A stretch of DNA of 16,670 nt from Lachnoclostridium sp. UBA7122 (GTDB lineage: Bacteria > Bacillota > Clostridia > Lachnospirales > Lachnospiraceae). Under the pieces are notes generated by a model, which worked only from the letters and a program-made list of their open reading frames with translations, did not search any database and was not told where the DNA came from. Location of the stretch: assembly GCA_002493085.1 (NCBI GenBank), contig DKXQ01000049.1:1-16670 (forward strand), read 5' to 3'. The translations under genes were made by a program, and so were the position numbers. Within the stretch, counting starts at the first letter, position 1. Each line of letters begins with the position of its first letter. Positions 1-6,479 of the stretch are shown piece by piece.

Positions 1-114
1 GAGAACTTTTAACTGTCCAGTATATTATAATAACACAAAAAAATCAACTAAACCTCTGCAAAAATCACAATCAACAGCTTTTCCACTTTTTTTCATTCAT
101 TTCTTATCATAATT

Positions 115-130
115 TATGCGATATCGCATA
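115..130. promoter_or_regulatory. Perfect 16-bp palindrome upstream of clpX
   Basis: TATGCGATATCGCATA is a perfect inverted repeat lying about 36 bases upstream of the candidate -35 box of the clpX-like gene. It is a plausible operator for a dimeric regulator. A half-site (TGCGATAT) recurs at 2408-2415 upstream of the small basic gene, which may indicate shared control. No cognate regulator can be named from the sequence. Confidence 0.45.
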
Positions 131-166
131 GGGTTTCATTTTATTCATTATTTGATTTCTGCCAAA

Positions 167-194
167 TTAAGAGACATAAACATAATGATATAAT
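167..194 (+). promoter_or_regulatory. Candidate sigma-A promoter of clpX-like gene
   Basis: A consensus -10 box TATAAT lies at 189-194. A weak -35 (TTAAGA, four of six matches) lies at 167-172 with a 16-bp spacer. It sits 32 bases before the proposed start codon. The -10 is convincing, the -35 is not strong, so an upstream activator at the palindrome at 115-130 is possible. Confidence 0.45.
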
Positions 195-211
195 TTCTAA
201 AATAAAAGAAG

Positions 212-217
212 AGGAGG
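212..217 (+). promoter_or_regulatory. Ribosome binding site deciding the non-AUG clpX start
   Basis: AGGAGG is a perfect Shine-Dalgarno sequence. The first in-frame ATG (274) is 56 bases away, far too distant. Eight bases downstream of AGGAGG is ATA at 226-228, in frame with the coding region and just before the first cysteine pair. No ATG, GTG or TTG exists in this frame between the upstream stop (49-51) and 274, so this site argues for initiation at ATA. Confidence 0.6.
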
Positions 218-225
218 AGATAAGT

Positions 226-1512
226 ATAGAAACATGTGCATTTTGTAATCGAACCATTAGGCAGGTAGGACAAATGATTAAAAGTCCTGTAAATGATGGA
301 ATTTATATCTGCGAGAAGTGTGCCCAAATAGCAATTTCAGTATTTAATGGAGAAATAAATAAAAAATCAGCCAGGGATCTAAGAAAACACTGGGAAAGCC
401 TCCCAGATATGAAAGTTATAAAGAAAAAATCAAGATTTAATGATGTCGTATTTAATCTAACTCCTAGCCAGATTCATAAAGAGCTGGACAGATTTGTTGT
501 AGGACAGAAACATGCAAAAAAAGTGCTTTCAGTTGCGATTTATAATCACAACAAAAGGCTTCATGATGAAACAGGTTTAATTAAAAAATCTAATATTTTA
601 ATTGCAGGGCCAAGTGGTTGTGGTAAAACCCTGCTTGCAAGAACATTAGCCAAGATACTTGATGTTCCATTTGTTATTGCTGATGCGACCAGTTTAACAG
701 AAGCTGGGTATGTTGGTGACGATGTTGAAATATGCATACAGCAGTTGATAGCAGTGGCTGATGGGGATATTGAGTTGGCACAGAAAGGTATCGTTTACAT
801 TGATGAAATTGATAAAATTGCAAGAGCTGGAGAAAGCAGAAGCATCACAAGAGATGTGTCTGGACAAGGTGTCCAAGAAAGTTTATTAAAATTAATCGAA
901 GGTTGTACTATATCTGTCCCATTATCTGACAGAAGAAAACATCCACAAGGCAATAATGTACAGTTTGATACATCAAATGTGTTGTTTATCTGTGGAGGGG
1001 CTTTTGAAGGATTGTTTGATACATCAAAGAAAAATATAGTAGGATTTAATACAAAAAAACCTAAAATAACAGACAATGACAAAGAGGTAAATGAAAAACT
1101 AACACCTCAAGCATTAAAAAAATATGGCATTATACCTGAGCTTGTTGGCAGGTTGCCTATTTTATGTTCATTAACAGATTTAACAGAGGATGAACTTGTC
1201 CGAGTCTTGACAGAACCAGAAGATGCAATAACAAAAGAATATCAAATGTTACTGGAAAAAGATGGTATATCACTAACCTATGAAAATGATGCATTGAAAG
1301 AAATTGCAAAAGTGGCATTAGCCAAGAAAACAAATGCCAGAGGATTAAGAAGTATTATAGAAGAAGTAATGCTTGATATCATGTATACTCTTCCTGATAA
1401 TAAAGATACTGTTTCAAAATGTATTATCACAAAAGAAAGTATTAAAACAAAAGAACCTGTTATAATCAAAAAAAGACATAGGAAGAAAGCTGTAGCATCT
1501 GCCACAACCTAA
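226..1512 (+). CDS. clpX: Accessory ClpX-like AAA+ protein unfoldase, apparent AUA start
   Basis: ClpX is a hexameric AAA+ unfoldase that delivers proteins to ClpP or remodels complexes in the cytosol. From ATA at 226 the product is 428 residues, the usual ClpX length. The N-terminal zinc-binding domain has all four cysteines: C4 and C7 (CAFC) and C29 and C32 (CEKC). If translation started at the first ATG (274), the first pair would be lost. The core shows Walker A GPSGCGKT (about 128-135), the pore loop AGYVGDDVE, Walker B IVYIDEIDK, the RKH loop (SDRRKHPQG), a VGF version of the IGF loop that docks ClpP, the IIPELVGRLP segment and the sensor-2 region KKTNARGLRSI. It is monocistronic: own promoter, own terminator. 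It is probably a second, element-borne copy beside a chromosomal clpX (inference). The identification as ClpX is firm. The start codon is the uncertain part; a sequence error or a mutated ATG is the alternative. Confidence 0.93.
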   Translation: METCAFCNRTIRQVGQMIKSPVNDGIYICEKCAQIAISVFNGEINKKSARDLRKHWESLPDMKVIKKKSRFNDVVFNLTPSQIHKELDRFVVGQKHAKKVLSVAIYNHNKRLHDETGLIKKSNILIAGPSGCGKTLLARTLAKILDVPFVIADATSLTEAGYVGDDVEICIQQLIAVADGDIELAQKGIVYIDEIDKIARAGESRSITRDVSGQGVQESLLKLIEGCTISVPLSDRRKHPQGNNVQFDTSNVLFICGGAFEGLFDTSKKNIVGFNTKKPKITDNDKEVNEKLTPQALKKYGIIPELVGRLPILCSLTDLTEDELVRVLTEPEDAITKEYQMLLEKDGISLTYENDALKEIAKVALAKKTNARGLRSIIEEVMLDIMYTLPDNKDTVSKCIITKESIKTKEPVIIKKRHRKKAVASATT

Positions 1513-1521
1513 TCTCTGTCC

Positions 1522-1558
1522 AAAAGCCCTGACATATAAACTGCTGCCAGGGCTTTTT
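1522..1558 (+). terminator. Rho-independent terminator after clpX
   Basis: A 10-bp perfect stem (AAAAGCCCTG at 1522-1531 with CAGGGCTTTT at 1548-1557) with a 16-base loop and a T-run begins 10 bases after the clpX stop codon. It could also serve the convergent toxin gene because the left stem arm begins with A residues. Confidence 0.85.
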
Positions 1559-1603
1559 TAGTATATTAGAACACTATCAGGATTTATATATGGTTATCCA
1601 TTA

Positions 1604-1936
1604 TCACAAACCCAAATATTGTTTAAGTGCCTTCTTTATCTGTCCAGCATAGGCAGTCCCTCTGATACTTCCGATTTTTACCAAAAGCTGGGTTTGATCC
1701 AGAGTTGTTATTTGTTCAACCACTGCTATATTTTCTTCGGACATACCATAATCATGAATATACACATAATTCATCAATTTATCCTGTTCTGCTGCAGCAA
1801 CTATTGGCACAACAGTAACTACTGACGAATTCTTGTTAGCTTTATCATCAGATACTACCAACACAGTCTGTTTTACTCGATGAAAATCACTTGCCATATT
1901 CTTATCTGCAATAAAAATATCTCCAAATCTGCACAT
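1604..1936 (-). CDS. mazF: PemK/MazF-family toxin (endoribonuclease), no visible antitoxin
   Basis: The 110-residue product matches the MazF/PemK SH3-like barrel pattern: FGDIFIAD at the N terminus, VLVVSDDKANKNSSVVTVVP in the middle (the family's xPVLVVSN and VVxVxPI strands), and VEQITTLDQTQL near the C terminus. Family members cleave mRNA at short motifs and normally pair with an upstream antitoxin. Here the ATG follows GGGAGG (1945-1950) by eight bases and no antitoxin-like gene lies just upstream. The nearest upstream gene on this strand is the small Cys-rich protein at 2027-2233, about 90 bases away. It may be a solitary member, or the small gene may be an atypical partner. An inverted repeat TTGAA-N6-TTCAA near 1961-1976 could be its operator. 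The usual first-strand Arg-Pro of active MazF is replaced by Lys-Gln-Thr, so activity is not assured. Confidence 0.85.
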   Translation of the reverse strand: MCRFGDIFIADKNMASDFHRVKQTVLVVSDDKANKNSSVVTVVPIVAAAEQDKLMNYVYIHDYGMSEENIAVVEQITTLDQTQLLVKIGSIRGTAYAGQIKKALKQYLGL

Positions 1937-2026
1937 TAAAAGTACCTCCCATTTTTAAAATTTGAATGTACTTTCAATATGACCTTTTTATGAAATCAAA
2001 TTTTCTGTATTCTCACTAAAAATTAG

Positions 2027-2233
2027 TTATATCAGTTCATCATCCGAACCATAATCAAATGGAAGTTTCTCCTCTTCATTTACATATTCTTTTTCTATAT
2101 GCCTGTTTAAGATTTCGTAAATATCCTGTATATCACAATCGGTCTCTGAACAATATGCACCCGAGCAATGACAACAATACTTTGATATTACCCCCACAAT
2201 TTCATCAAATTGCTCCTGAGTTATTAAATCCAT
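2027..2233 (-). CDS. Small Cys-rich protein, CCxC family (copy 1)
   Basis: This 68-residue acidic protein is of unknown function. Residues 19-40 hold a cysteine cluster, CCHCSGAYCSETDCDIQDIY, that looks metal-binding. It is clearly paralogous to the product of 3884-4132: both share the pattern I-x-K-x-C-C-x-C-x-G, then C-x4-C-D-x-Q-x-I-Y-E-I-L. The start is ATG at 2233 preceded by GGGGG at 2242-2246. The upstream region contains a sequence block shared with the paralogue. Zinc binding is inferred only from the cysteine spacing. It could be a small regulator, an antitoxin-like partner of the adjacent toxin, or an anti-defence protein; none is shown. Confidence 0.75.
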   Translation of the reverse strand: MDLITQEQFDEIVGVISKYCCHCSGAYCSETDCDIQDIYEILNRHIEKEYVNEEEKLPFDYGSDDELI

Positions 2234-2290
2234 AATATTATCCCCCTGTTTACTTTGCTGCTACCAATAATGTGGCAATTAACTAATCCA

Positions 2291-2340
2291 TAATTAATAT
2301 GGTATATTTTTCCGAAATGAAAAGAAAATCTCAAAAAATT
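2291..2340. repeat. Conserved upstream block, copy 1 (shared with 4195-4245)
   Basis: TTAATATGGTA (2294-2304) followed by an A/T-rich stretch containing ATTTTT and GAAATGA, then AAAATC and a run of A, is repeated nearly base for base at 4198-4245. Both copies lie about 60-65 bases upstream of the start of a CCxC paralogue. The two genes are therefore likely to share a promoter or operator, read on the minus strand as TACCATATTAA preceded by a T-rich stretch. Confidence 0.6.
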
Positions 2341-2479
2341 TTGTCAAAAAAGAAATCTCACCCCATTCTTTCATGAAAACATTACAAAACTGCTATGATA
2401 GAAGCCCTGCGATATTTTGATTTGTAACAAATTTCATTTTAAAAATAGAAAAAATAAAATGATAGGAGGATTTATTTAT

Positions 2480-2665
2480 ATGGCAAAGAAATTAAAGTTA
2501 AAGGATATTGGAATGGATTCGATGGAAATCTTGTATTATGAAAGGCAGGAAAAGAGGAAAAAGGCATATATATCAAGAAAAAGAAAAAAAGTAAAATCTG
2601 CTAATAAGTCTTGGATAGAAAAGAATTGTGATACTTTTAGCAGTACCCTGAAGGAAGCCATATAA
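2480..2665 (+). CDS. Small basic protein of unknown function
   Basis: The 61-residue product is strongly lysine/arginine-rich, especially the central stretch RQEKRKKAYISRKRKKVK. It begins MAKKLKLKDIGMDSMEILYYE. The start at 2480 is chosen because AGGAGG at 2464-2469 precedes it by ten bases; an upstream in-frame ATG at 2417 has no comparable site. The composition suggests nucleic-acid binding (inference only). It is transcribed away from the Cys-rich gene at 2027-2233 and ends in a strong hairpin terminator. A TGCGATAT half-site of the clpX palindrome lies upstream at 2408-2415. Confidence 0.65.
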   Translation: MAKKLKLKDIGMDSMEILYYERQEKRKKAYISRKRKKVKSANKSWIEKNCDTFSSTLKEAI

Positions 2666-2679
2666 AAATGAATTATAGC

Positions 2680-2736
2680 AAAAACAGCTATGTGCCTTCG
2701 CTGGTTATACCAGACAGATACACATAACTGTTTTTT
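2680..2736. terminator. Strong bidirectional terminator
   Basis: AAAAACAGCTATGTG (2680-2694) pairs with CACATAACTGTTTTT (2721-2735) with a single mismatch, and an inner CTGG/CCAG hairpin sits at 2701-2713. The T-run on one strand and the matching A-run on the other allow it to end the small basic gene on plus and the RNase HI gene on minus. Confidence 0.85.
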
Positions 2737-2835
2737 ATTGAGTAATCTTCTATTAAACGAACAACTACCATTCTGACAATCTAAAAAATCTACCATTAAT
2801 CCCACAGGGACTCCAACTGTAGCATTTTCATTCAA

Positions 2836-3840
2836 TCAGATTAACTCATAATATTCATTGATAAACACAAAAGCCTTTCTTATTAGACTATATACATATT
2901 TTTCATTTGGTTCTTCCTGAACAGAAATGGTATTCCTGCTGCTTTCCAAAAAGGTATAACATCTTCCAACATATTCCACCTGTTCTTCAGTGGCCTGTCC
3001 ATATTTACCATGACATAATTTATATTCAGTTCCCTTTTCTTCAAACATGTCATAGCCATTCTTTTCAATATGCTGCATATTAGATATTTCCATATCAATA
3101 AGAATTTTTGTTAAATGTTTGTCAACTGTACCAACTGCATAGTGGACTAAATCTGCCCATGGAATTTTTTCATTAGAACTGCATGGCTTTTCCTGTGCAA
3201 GTTCAGGTAATTTACTGCCAGCCTTTACAGCATTTACTGCCAGCCTGTCTGCTTCTTCGTTATACTTATCCCCTGCATGTGCTACAACTTTCTTGAATGA
3301 AATATCAATTTTTTTTCCATACTCTTCCATTAACCCTGCATATTCCATAGTCAGTTTTTTCTTTGCCTTCCACTCACCAACAGCCCACATTTCTATACCC
3401 ATGTAATCATAGCATATCTTCAATGCTTTGTATCCATTGCTGGCACACCATTTAACAGCACATACTGCCCCAAGTATTTCCCCTGCAACATTCCTTGAAT
3501 ACATTGCATCAGGATCATTACCACTTCCTGATTTTCTGACAATTTCTCCATTTGGCAATAATATTACACAGCCAAAGCCATATCTGCCAGCTTCATCATC
3601 AAAACTTCCGTCAACATATGCCACTGCCTGTCCTTCTTGGCAGTCTTCTTCCTTTTCCAGTCTGTCTTCTGTTATATTTGCTTTTTTTCCATACAGATAT
3701 TGTTCTGCCTCATCCATTGTAGAAAATCCTTTGTATTGTGCCCCTGAATATCCTTTGACTGCAGAACTGCATTCTGCCCATGTCCTAAATATACCTGTAG
3801 TCTTTCCTTTTTTTACAGCATATATCTTTTTCTTTGCCAT
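2836..3840 (-). CDS. rnhA: RNase HI with N-terminal viroplasmin domain
   Basis: The enzyme cleaves the RNA strand of RNA:DNA hybrids. Residues 1-50 form the caulimovirus-viroplasmin/RNase H1 N-terminal domain (KIYAVKKGKTTGIFRTWAEC ... YKGFSTMDEAEQYL), which binds hybrids. Residues about 72-208 are the RNase H fold with the catalytic set visible: D77 (YVDGSF), E121 (AGEI), D145 (CYDYMGI) and D198 (NEEADRLA), plus His188. A C-terminal extension of about 125 residues is of unknown function. The 334-residue length is longer than bare RNase HI. The start is ATG with AAGGAG 11 bases upstream. It lies 43 bases downstream of the Cys-rich gene at 3884-4132 on the same strand, so the pair is probably an operon. 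It may process R-loops or RNA made by the element, including the large RNA at 7675-8236 (speculative). Confidence 0.93.
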   Translation of the reverse strand: MAKKKIYAVKKGKTTGIFRTWAECSSAVKGYSGAQYKGFSTMDEAEQYLYGKKANITEDRLEKEEDCQEGQAVAYVDGSFDDEAGRYGFGCVILLPNGEIVRKSGSGNDPDAMYSRNVAGEILGAVCAVKWCASNGYKALKICYDYMGIEMWAVGEWKAKKKLTMEYAGLMEEYGKKIDISFKKVVAHAGDKYNEEADRLAVNAVKAGSKLPELAQEKPCSSNEKIPWADLVHYAVGTVDKHLTKILIDMEISNMQHIEKNGYDMFEEKGTEYKLCHGKYGQATEEQVEYVGRCYTFLESSRNTISVQEEPNEKYVYSLIRKAFVFINEYYELI

Positions 3841-3883
3841 ATTTTACTTTACTCCTTTCTATGACATGTATAATTACCCACTG

Positions 3884-4132
3884 TTATTCTCTAAACGGAA
3901 GACTGTCATCCTCCAAGTCTATGCCGAATTCTTTTGCAATCAAATCCATGTCAGTTTTTTCTCCATCTTGCTTTGTATCATCCCTTTCCACATGCTCCCA
4001 TAGGATTTCGTAAATCATCTGTACATCACATTCCACTTCTGCACAATGCCAATTTTTTCCTATGCAAGGGCAGCAATGCTTTGCGATCAAACTAGCAATC
4101 TCTCTATACTCTTCTTCTTTTATCGTAAACAT
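3884..4132 (-). CDS. Small Cys-rich protein, CCxC family (copy 2)
   Basis: This 82-residue protein is paralogous to the product of 2027-2233. The shared core is I-A-K-H-CCPCIGKNWHCAEVECDVQMIYEIL, equivalent to I-S-K-Y-CCHCSGAYCSETDCDIQDIYEIL in copy 1. Copy 2 has a longer acidic C terminus. Two ATG codons are possible. AAGGAG (4142-4147) abuts the first (4141) with no spacing but lies nine bases before the second (4132), so the second is preferred. It appears to be the first gene of an operon with RNase HI. The function is unknown; the conserved cysteines suggest a metal site. Confidence 0.78.
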   Translation of the reverse strand: MFTIKEEEYREIASLIAKHCCPCIGKNWHCAEVECDVQMIYEILWEHVERDDTKQDGEKTDMDLIAKEFGIDLEDDSLPFRE

Positions 4133-4194
4133 AATATTCATCTCCTTTCCATAACAAAGCTGTCAGTACATACAGCCCTGTTATTAATTACCTA

Positions 4195-4245
4195 TTTTTA
4201 ATATGGTAGATTTTTTTGAAATGACAGAAAAAATTCCAAAAAAAT
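4195..4245. repeat. Conserved upstream block, copy 2
   Basis: This is the second copy of the block at 2291-2340, with the core TTAATATGGTA at 4198-4208 and the following ATTTTT, GAAATGA and AAAA stretches aligned without large gaps. It lies 63 bases or more upstream of the CCxC gene start at 4132. Confidence 0.6.
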
Positions 4246-4307
4246 TATATATTTTGTGTTTTTATTTATTTCTGCTAAAAAATCTTCTTTTGGACTGATG
4301 GTATACT

Positions 4308-4416
4308 ATTTGTAAAAGTACACTTAAACAAATAACCAAAACAGGAGCAATATTTATTTGTAAAACACCATATGCAAAATTTGCAAACATTTGTAAATGC
4401 AGATAACTTTTACAAA
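4308..4416. promoter_or_regulatory. Candidate res site (three resolvase subsites) upstream of resolvase
   Basis: Three inverted-repeat subsites are visible. Subsite I (4308-4333) is a 26-bp imperfect palindrome with ends ATTTGT and ACAAAT and 10 of 13 matching half-site bases. Subsite II begins ATTTGTAAAA at 4356 and is weaker on its right half. Subsite III (4390-4416) has arms TTTGTAAA and TTTACAAA around a short centre. In addition TTTGTAAAAGT (4309-4319) is perfectly inverted at 4406-4416. This three-site layout directly before the gene is the classic arrangement for Tn3/Tn5053-type resolvases. Subsite I would be the crossover site. Confidence 0.7.
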
Positions 4417-4432
4417 CAGCGAGGAGGTCTGA

Positions 4433-5095
4433 ATGGGAAAAACAGTAGGATATGCACGAGTGAGCAGTAGAGAACAGAATTTGGACAGACAGCTTATAGC
4501 TTTGAGCAAATATGTTCAAGAGGATATGATAGTAACTGACAAGGCTAGTGGCAAAGACTTCAATCGTCCTGGATACCAATCTTTAAAAATCGGAATTGGT
4601 AAACTGGTAAAGGGAGATACCTTGTATGTTAAATCTCTTGACAGGTTTTCAAGGAACAAAGAGGAAGCGAAAAAGGAGCTTCAATATTTTTCAGAAATGG
4701 GAGTTCGTGTCAAAATTATAGACATTCCTTCCACTATGGTCGATATTGCAGAAGGGCAAGAGTGGATTTTAGATATGATCAACAATATTCTGATTGAGGT
4801 ATTAACTTCCATTGCAGAAAATGAACGAATTACCATTCGATCCCGACAGGCCGAAGGACTGGCTGCTATGCCTGTTGATAAAACAACTGGTAAAAAAGTC
4901 AGCAAGAAAACTGGTCGTTGCATTGGCAGACCTTCCATCCAATTTCCTGAAAATTTTGCTGAATATTACATCAAATGGAGGCAGAATGAAATTACTGCTG
5001 TTGAAACAATGAAAACTTTAGGACTGAAGCCTAATTCTTTTTACAAGCTTGTTCATTTGTATGAGTCTAAACATTCCTCTGTTACCTGCAAATAA
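4433..5095 (+). CDS. Serine recombinase (resolvase/invertase family)
   Basis: The 220-residue protein is a full-length small serine recombinase. The catalytic serine is S11 in GYARVSSREQN. The arginine pair is R71/R74 in SLDRFSRN. The long E-helix and dimer region run to about residue 140, followed by GRPSIQFPENF and a C-terminal helix-turn-helix (ITAVETMKTLGLKPNSFYKLV). AGGAGG (4422-4427) is five bases from the ATG. Small serine recombinases of this type resolve cointegrates of replicative transposons or invert DNA. The upstream multi-subsite res-like region favours resolution, and the Tn7-like operon in the same window gives it a plausible client. The gene ends at a bidirectional terminator. 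Confidence 0.95.
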   Translation: MGKTVGYARVSSREQNLDRQLIALSKYVQEDMIVTDKASGKDFNRPGYQSLKIGIGKLVKGDTLYVKSLDRFSRNKEEAKKELQYFSEMGVRVKIIDIPSTMVDIAEGQEWILDMINNILIEVLTSIAENERITIRSRQAEGLAAMPVDKTTGKKVSKKTGRCIGRPSIQFPENFAEYYIKWRQNEITAVETMKTLGLKPNSFYKLVHLYESKHSSVTCK

Positions 5096-5153
5096 AATAT
5101 CATATTTATATTGCAGGAAAATTCACCCCTCTAGTTTCTCCTGTTAAAAAATT

Positions 5154-5188
5154 ACTGGTGGCATTTATATACCACCAGTTTATTTTTT
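5154..5188. terminator. Bidirectional terminator between convergent genes
   Basis: ACTGGTGG (5154-5161) pairs perfectly with CCACCAGT (5172-5179), followed by TTATTTTTT on plus and preceded by AAAAAATT (T-run on minus). It ends the resolvase gene and the convergent recombinase-like gene. Confidence 0.85.
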
Positions 5189-5212
5189 ACTAAACCTGCA
5201 TCTGAATCCTTA

Positions 5213-6067
5213 TCATTCTTTACATAACATCGCTTCAGTTCTATTGATCCTTTTATATTTGATTCCTAATTTATTGCAGATATGGTACAGTTTCAACTGA
5301 AATCCCTGTGGTGTGAGCTTCTCCAGTCTTTTTTCTTTTATTTCCATAAAGACAAATTTTTCATTTTTCGGATGTAAATTCAATGCCCTTGATATAATCT
5401 GTGCTCTTTCCCATTTTTTGAATATACTTATATGACAATCCTCTTTTTTCAAATTAGCAATTTCCTCTAGTGAGGTTTCCCCACAAAACCAAAGACCTAT
5501 AGCCAATCCTCTGGTATCATCCAGATGCATTTCTATCCATTCCTTGATTTTTTCTGTTTCAGCATCAGTATATGGATTATCAATATACTGGATTTCCCTT
5601 CCTGAACACATCAGATAATCTTTGTACATATGTTTGTCGGGCACGAAACCCAGCATATCCTCCTCTGACATCTTGTTAAGACCTGTCTGCATCATTCCTG
5701 TAAAACATTTTAAACGAATTCTGTCCAGTTTATATACCTGTCCAGCTTGTAACACAAATTTTCTGATTAACATATCGGAAAGTTCTGAAGCAGGCATATT
5801 TCCAATTTCACTGTTTTTAATGCTTTTATCAAAAACAGATTGGTACAAGCCAGCATTTGACTCGCAAATTTGCCCTAATTGTATTGCCTTTTCCAACTCC
5901 TTTTCTATCACTGATGTTAAACAAATCTTTCTGTCCTCCTCCTTTTTCTTTGGTTTTTCTTCTTCAAGAATTTTCCGAAGCTCAGCCTCTGCTACATCTG
6001 GCAATTGATTTTCGCTGATAATCCGACTAACAATTTGGCATAACATTACTATCTTATTTTCTTCCAT
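5213..6067 (-). CDS. Degenerate tyrosine-recombinase-like protein
   Basis: The 284-residue product is not a confident family match, but its C-terminal 120 residues read like a tyrosine-recombinase catalytic core. NPYTDAETEKIKEWI (164-178) resembles the helix opening the core. LAIGLWFCGETSLEEIANLK (188-207) resembles the LAL-TGLRISELLNLK box, but the first catalytic Arg is replaced (G-E-T instead of G-L-R). YKRINRTEAM (271-280) resembles the HxLRHT box with the His changed. The protein ends there, so the nucleophilic Tyr is missing. The N-terminal half has a charged KPKKKEEDRK segment. It is probably catalytically inactive, perhaps a DNA-binding regulator derived from an integrase. The start at 6067 is preferred over 6088 because GGGGG (6077-6081) is nine bases upstream of it. 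Confidence 0.6.
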   Translation of the reverse strand: MEENKIVMLCQIVSRIISENQLPDVAEAELRKILEEEKPKKKEEDRKICLTSVIEKELEKAIQLGQICESNAGLYQSVFDKSIKNSEIGNMPASELSDMLIRKFVLQAGQVYKLDRIRLKCFTGMMQTGLNKMSEEDMLGFVPDKHMYKDYLMCSGREIQYIDNPYTDAETEKIKEWIEMHLDDTRGLAIGLWFCGETSLEEIANLKKEDCHISIFKKWERAQIISRALNLHPKNEKFVFMEIKEKRLEKLTPQGFQLKLYHICNKLGIKYKRINRTEAMLCKE

Positions 6068-6126
6068 TACAATAATCCCCCTCTTCATTTTTTATATATT
6101 TAATATGAATTTTCTGCTTGGACGAA

Positions 6127-6153
6127 GAAAAAAGCCATCCTTGTTGGATGACT
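6127..6153 (-). terminator. Minus-strand terminator after small-gene pair
   Basis: On the minus strand AGTCATCC, loop AACAA, and GGATGGCT form an 8-bp stem with one G-T pair, followed by TTTTTTC. It lies about 120 bases beyond the stop of the gene at 6275-6478 and likely ends that transcript. Confidence 0.7.
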
Positions 6154-6274
6154 CTCTTCCTATTATCAAATACCATTATGCTATTCCTGGATTATTATGA
6201 CACCAGCTTTAATTGATATGACAGCTTTAACAAAATATTTAACATCACCTTTTTACCACCTCCATTCAAAATTC

Positions 6275-6478
6275 CTATTCATCTGCCATCCAACTATACC
6301 TCCAATCCAAAAGTACTTTTTCAAATCCTTGATGATCCATTCCTGCCATATACTCAGCTGCATCCATTGAAATGAACCCATAATCAGCCAAAGAACACAG
6401 AATATCCAGCCTTCCTTTCTGGTATGCTTTTCTTACTTCATCTGTTTCAGTATCGTTGTTCTCAGTATATGATTCCAA
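6275..6478 (-). CDS. Small hypothetical protein, translationally coupled
   Basis: This acidic protein is about 67 residues and contains EVRKAYQKGRLDILCSLAD, GFISMDAAEYMAGMDHQG and VLLDWRYSW. I do not recognise it. The reading frame extends upstream to a GTG at 6544, but that start would overlap the previous gene by 65 bases, has no ribosome binding site, and its extra residues look like read-through of the neighbour. A TTG at 6476-6478 begins one base after the TAA of the preceding gene, so a coupled TTG start is preferred. The start remains uncertain. Confidence 0.6.
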   Translation of the reverse strand: MESYTENNDTETDEVRKAYQKGRLDILCSLADYGFISMDAAEYMAGMDHQGFEKVLLDWRYSWMADE

Positions 6479-6479
6479 A

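Noticed and set aside
3428..4003. Plus-strand 191-residue frame
   Set aside because: It runs antisense across the RNase HI and CCxC genes, which have clear motifs and ribosome binding sites.
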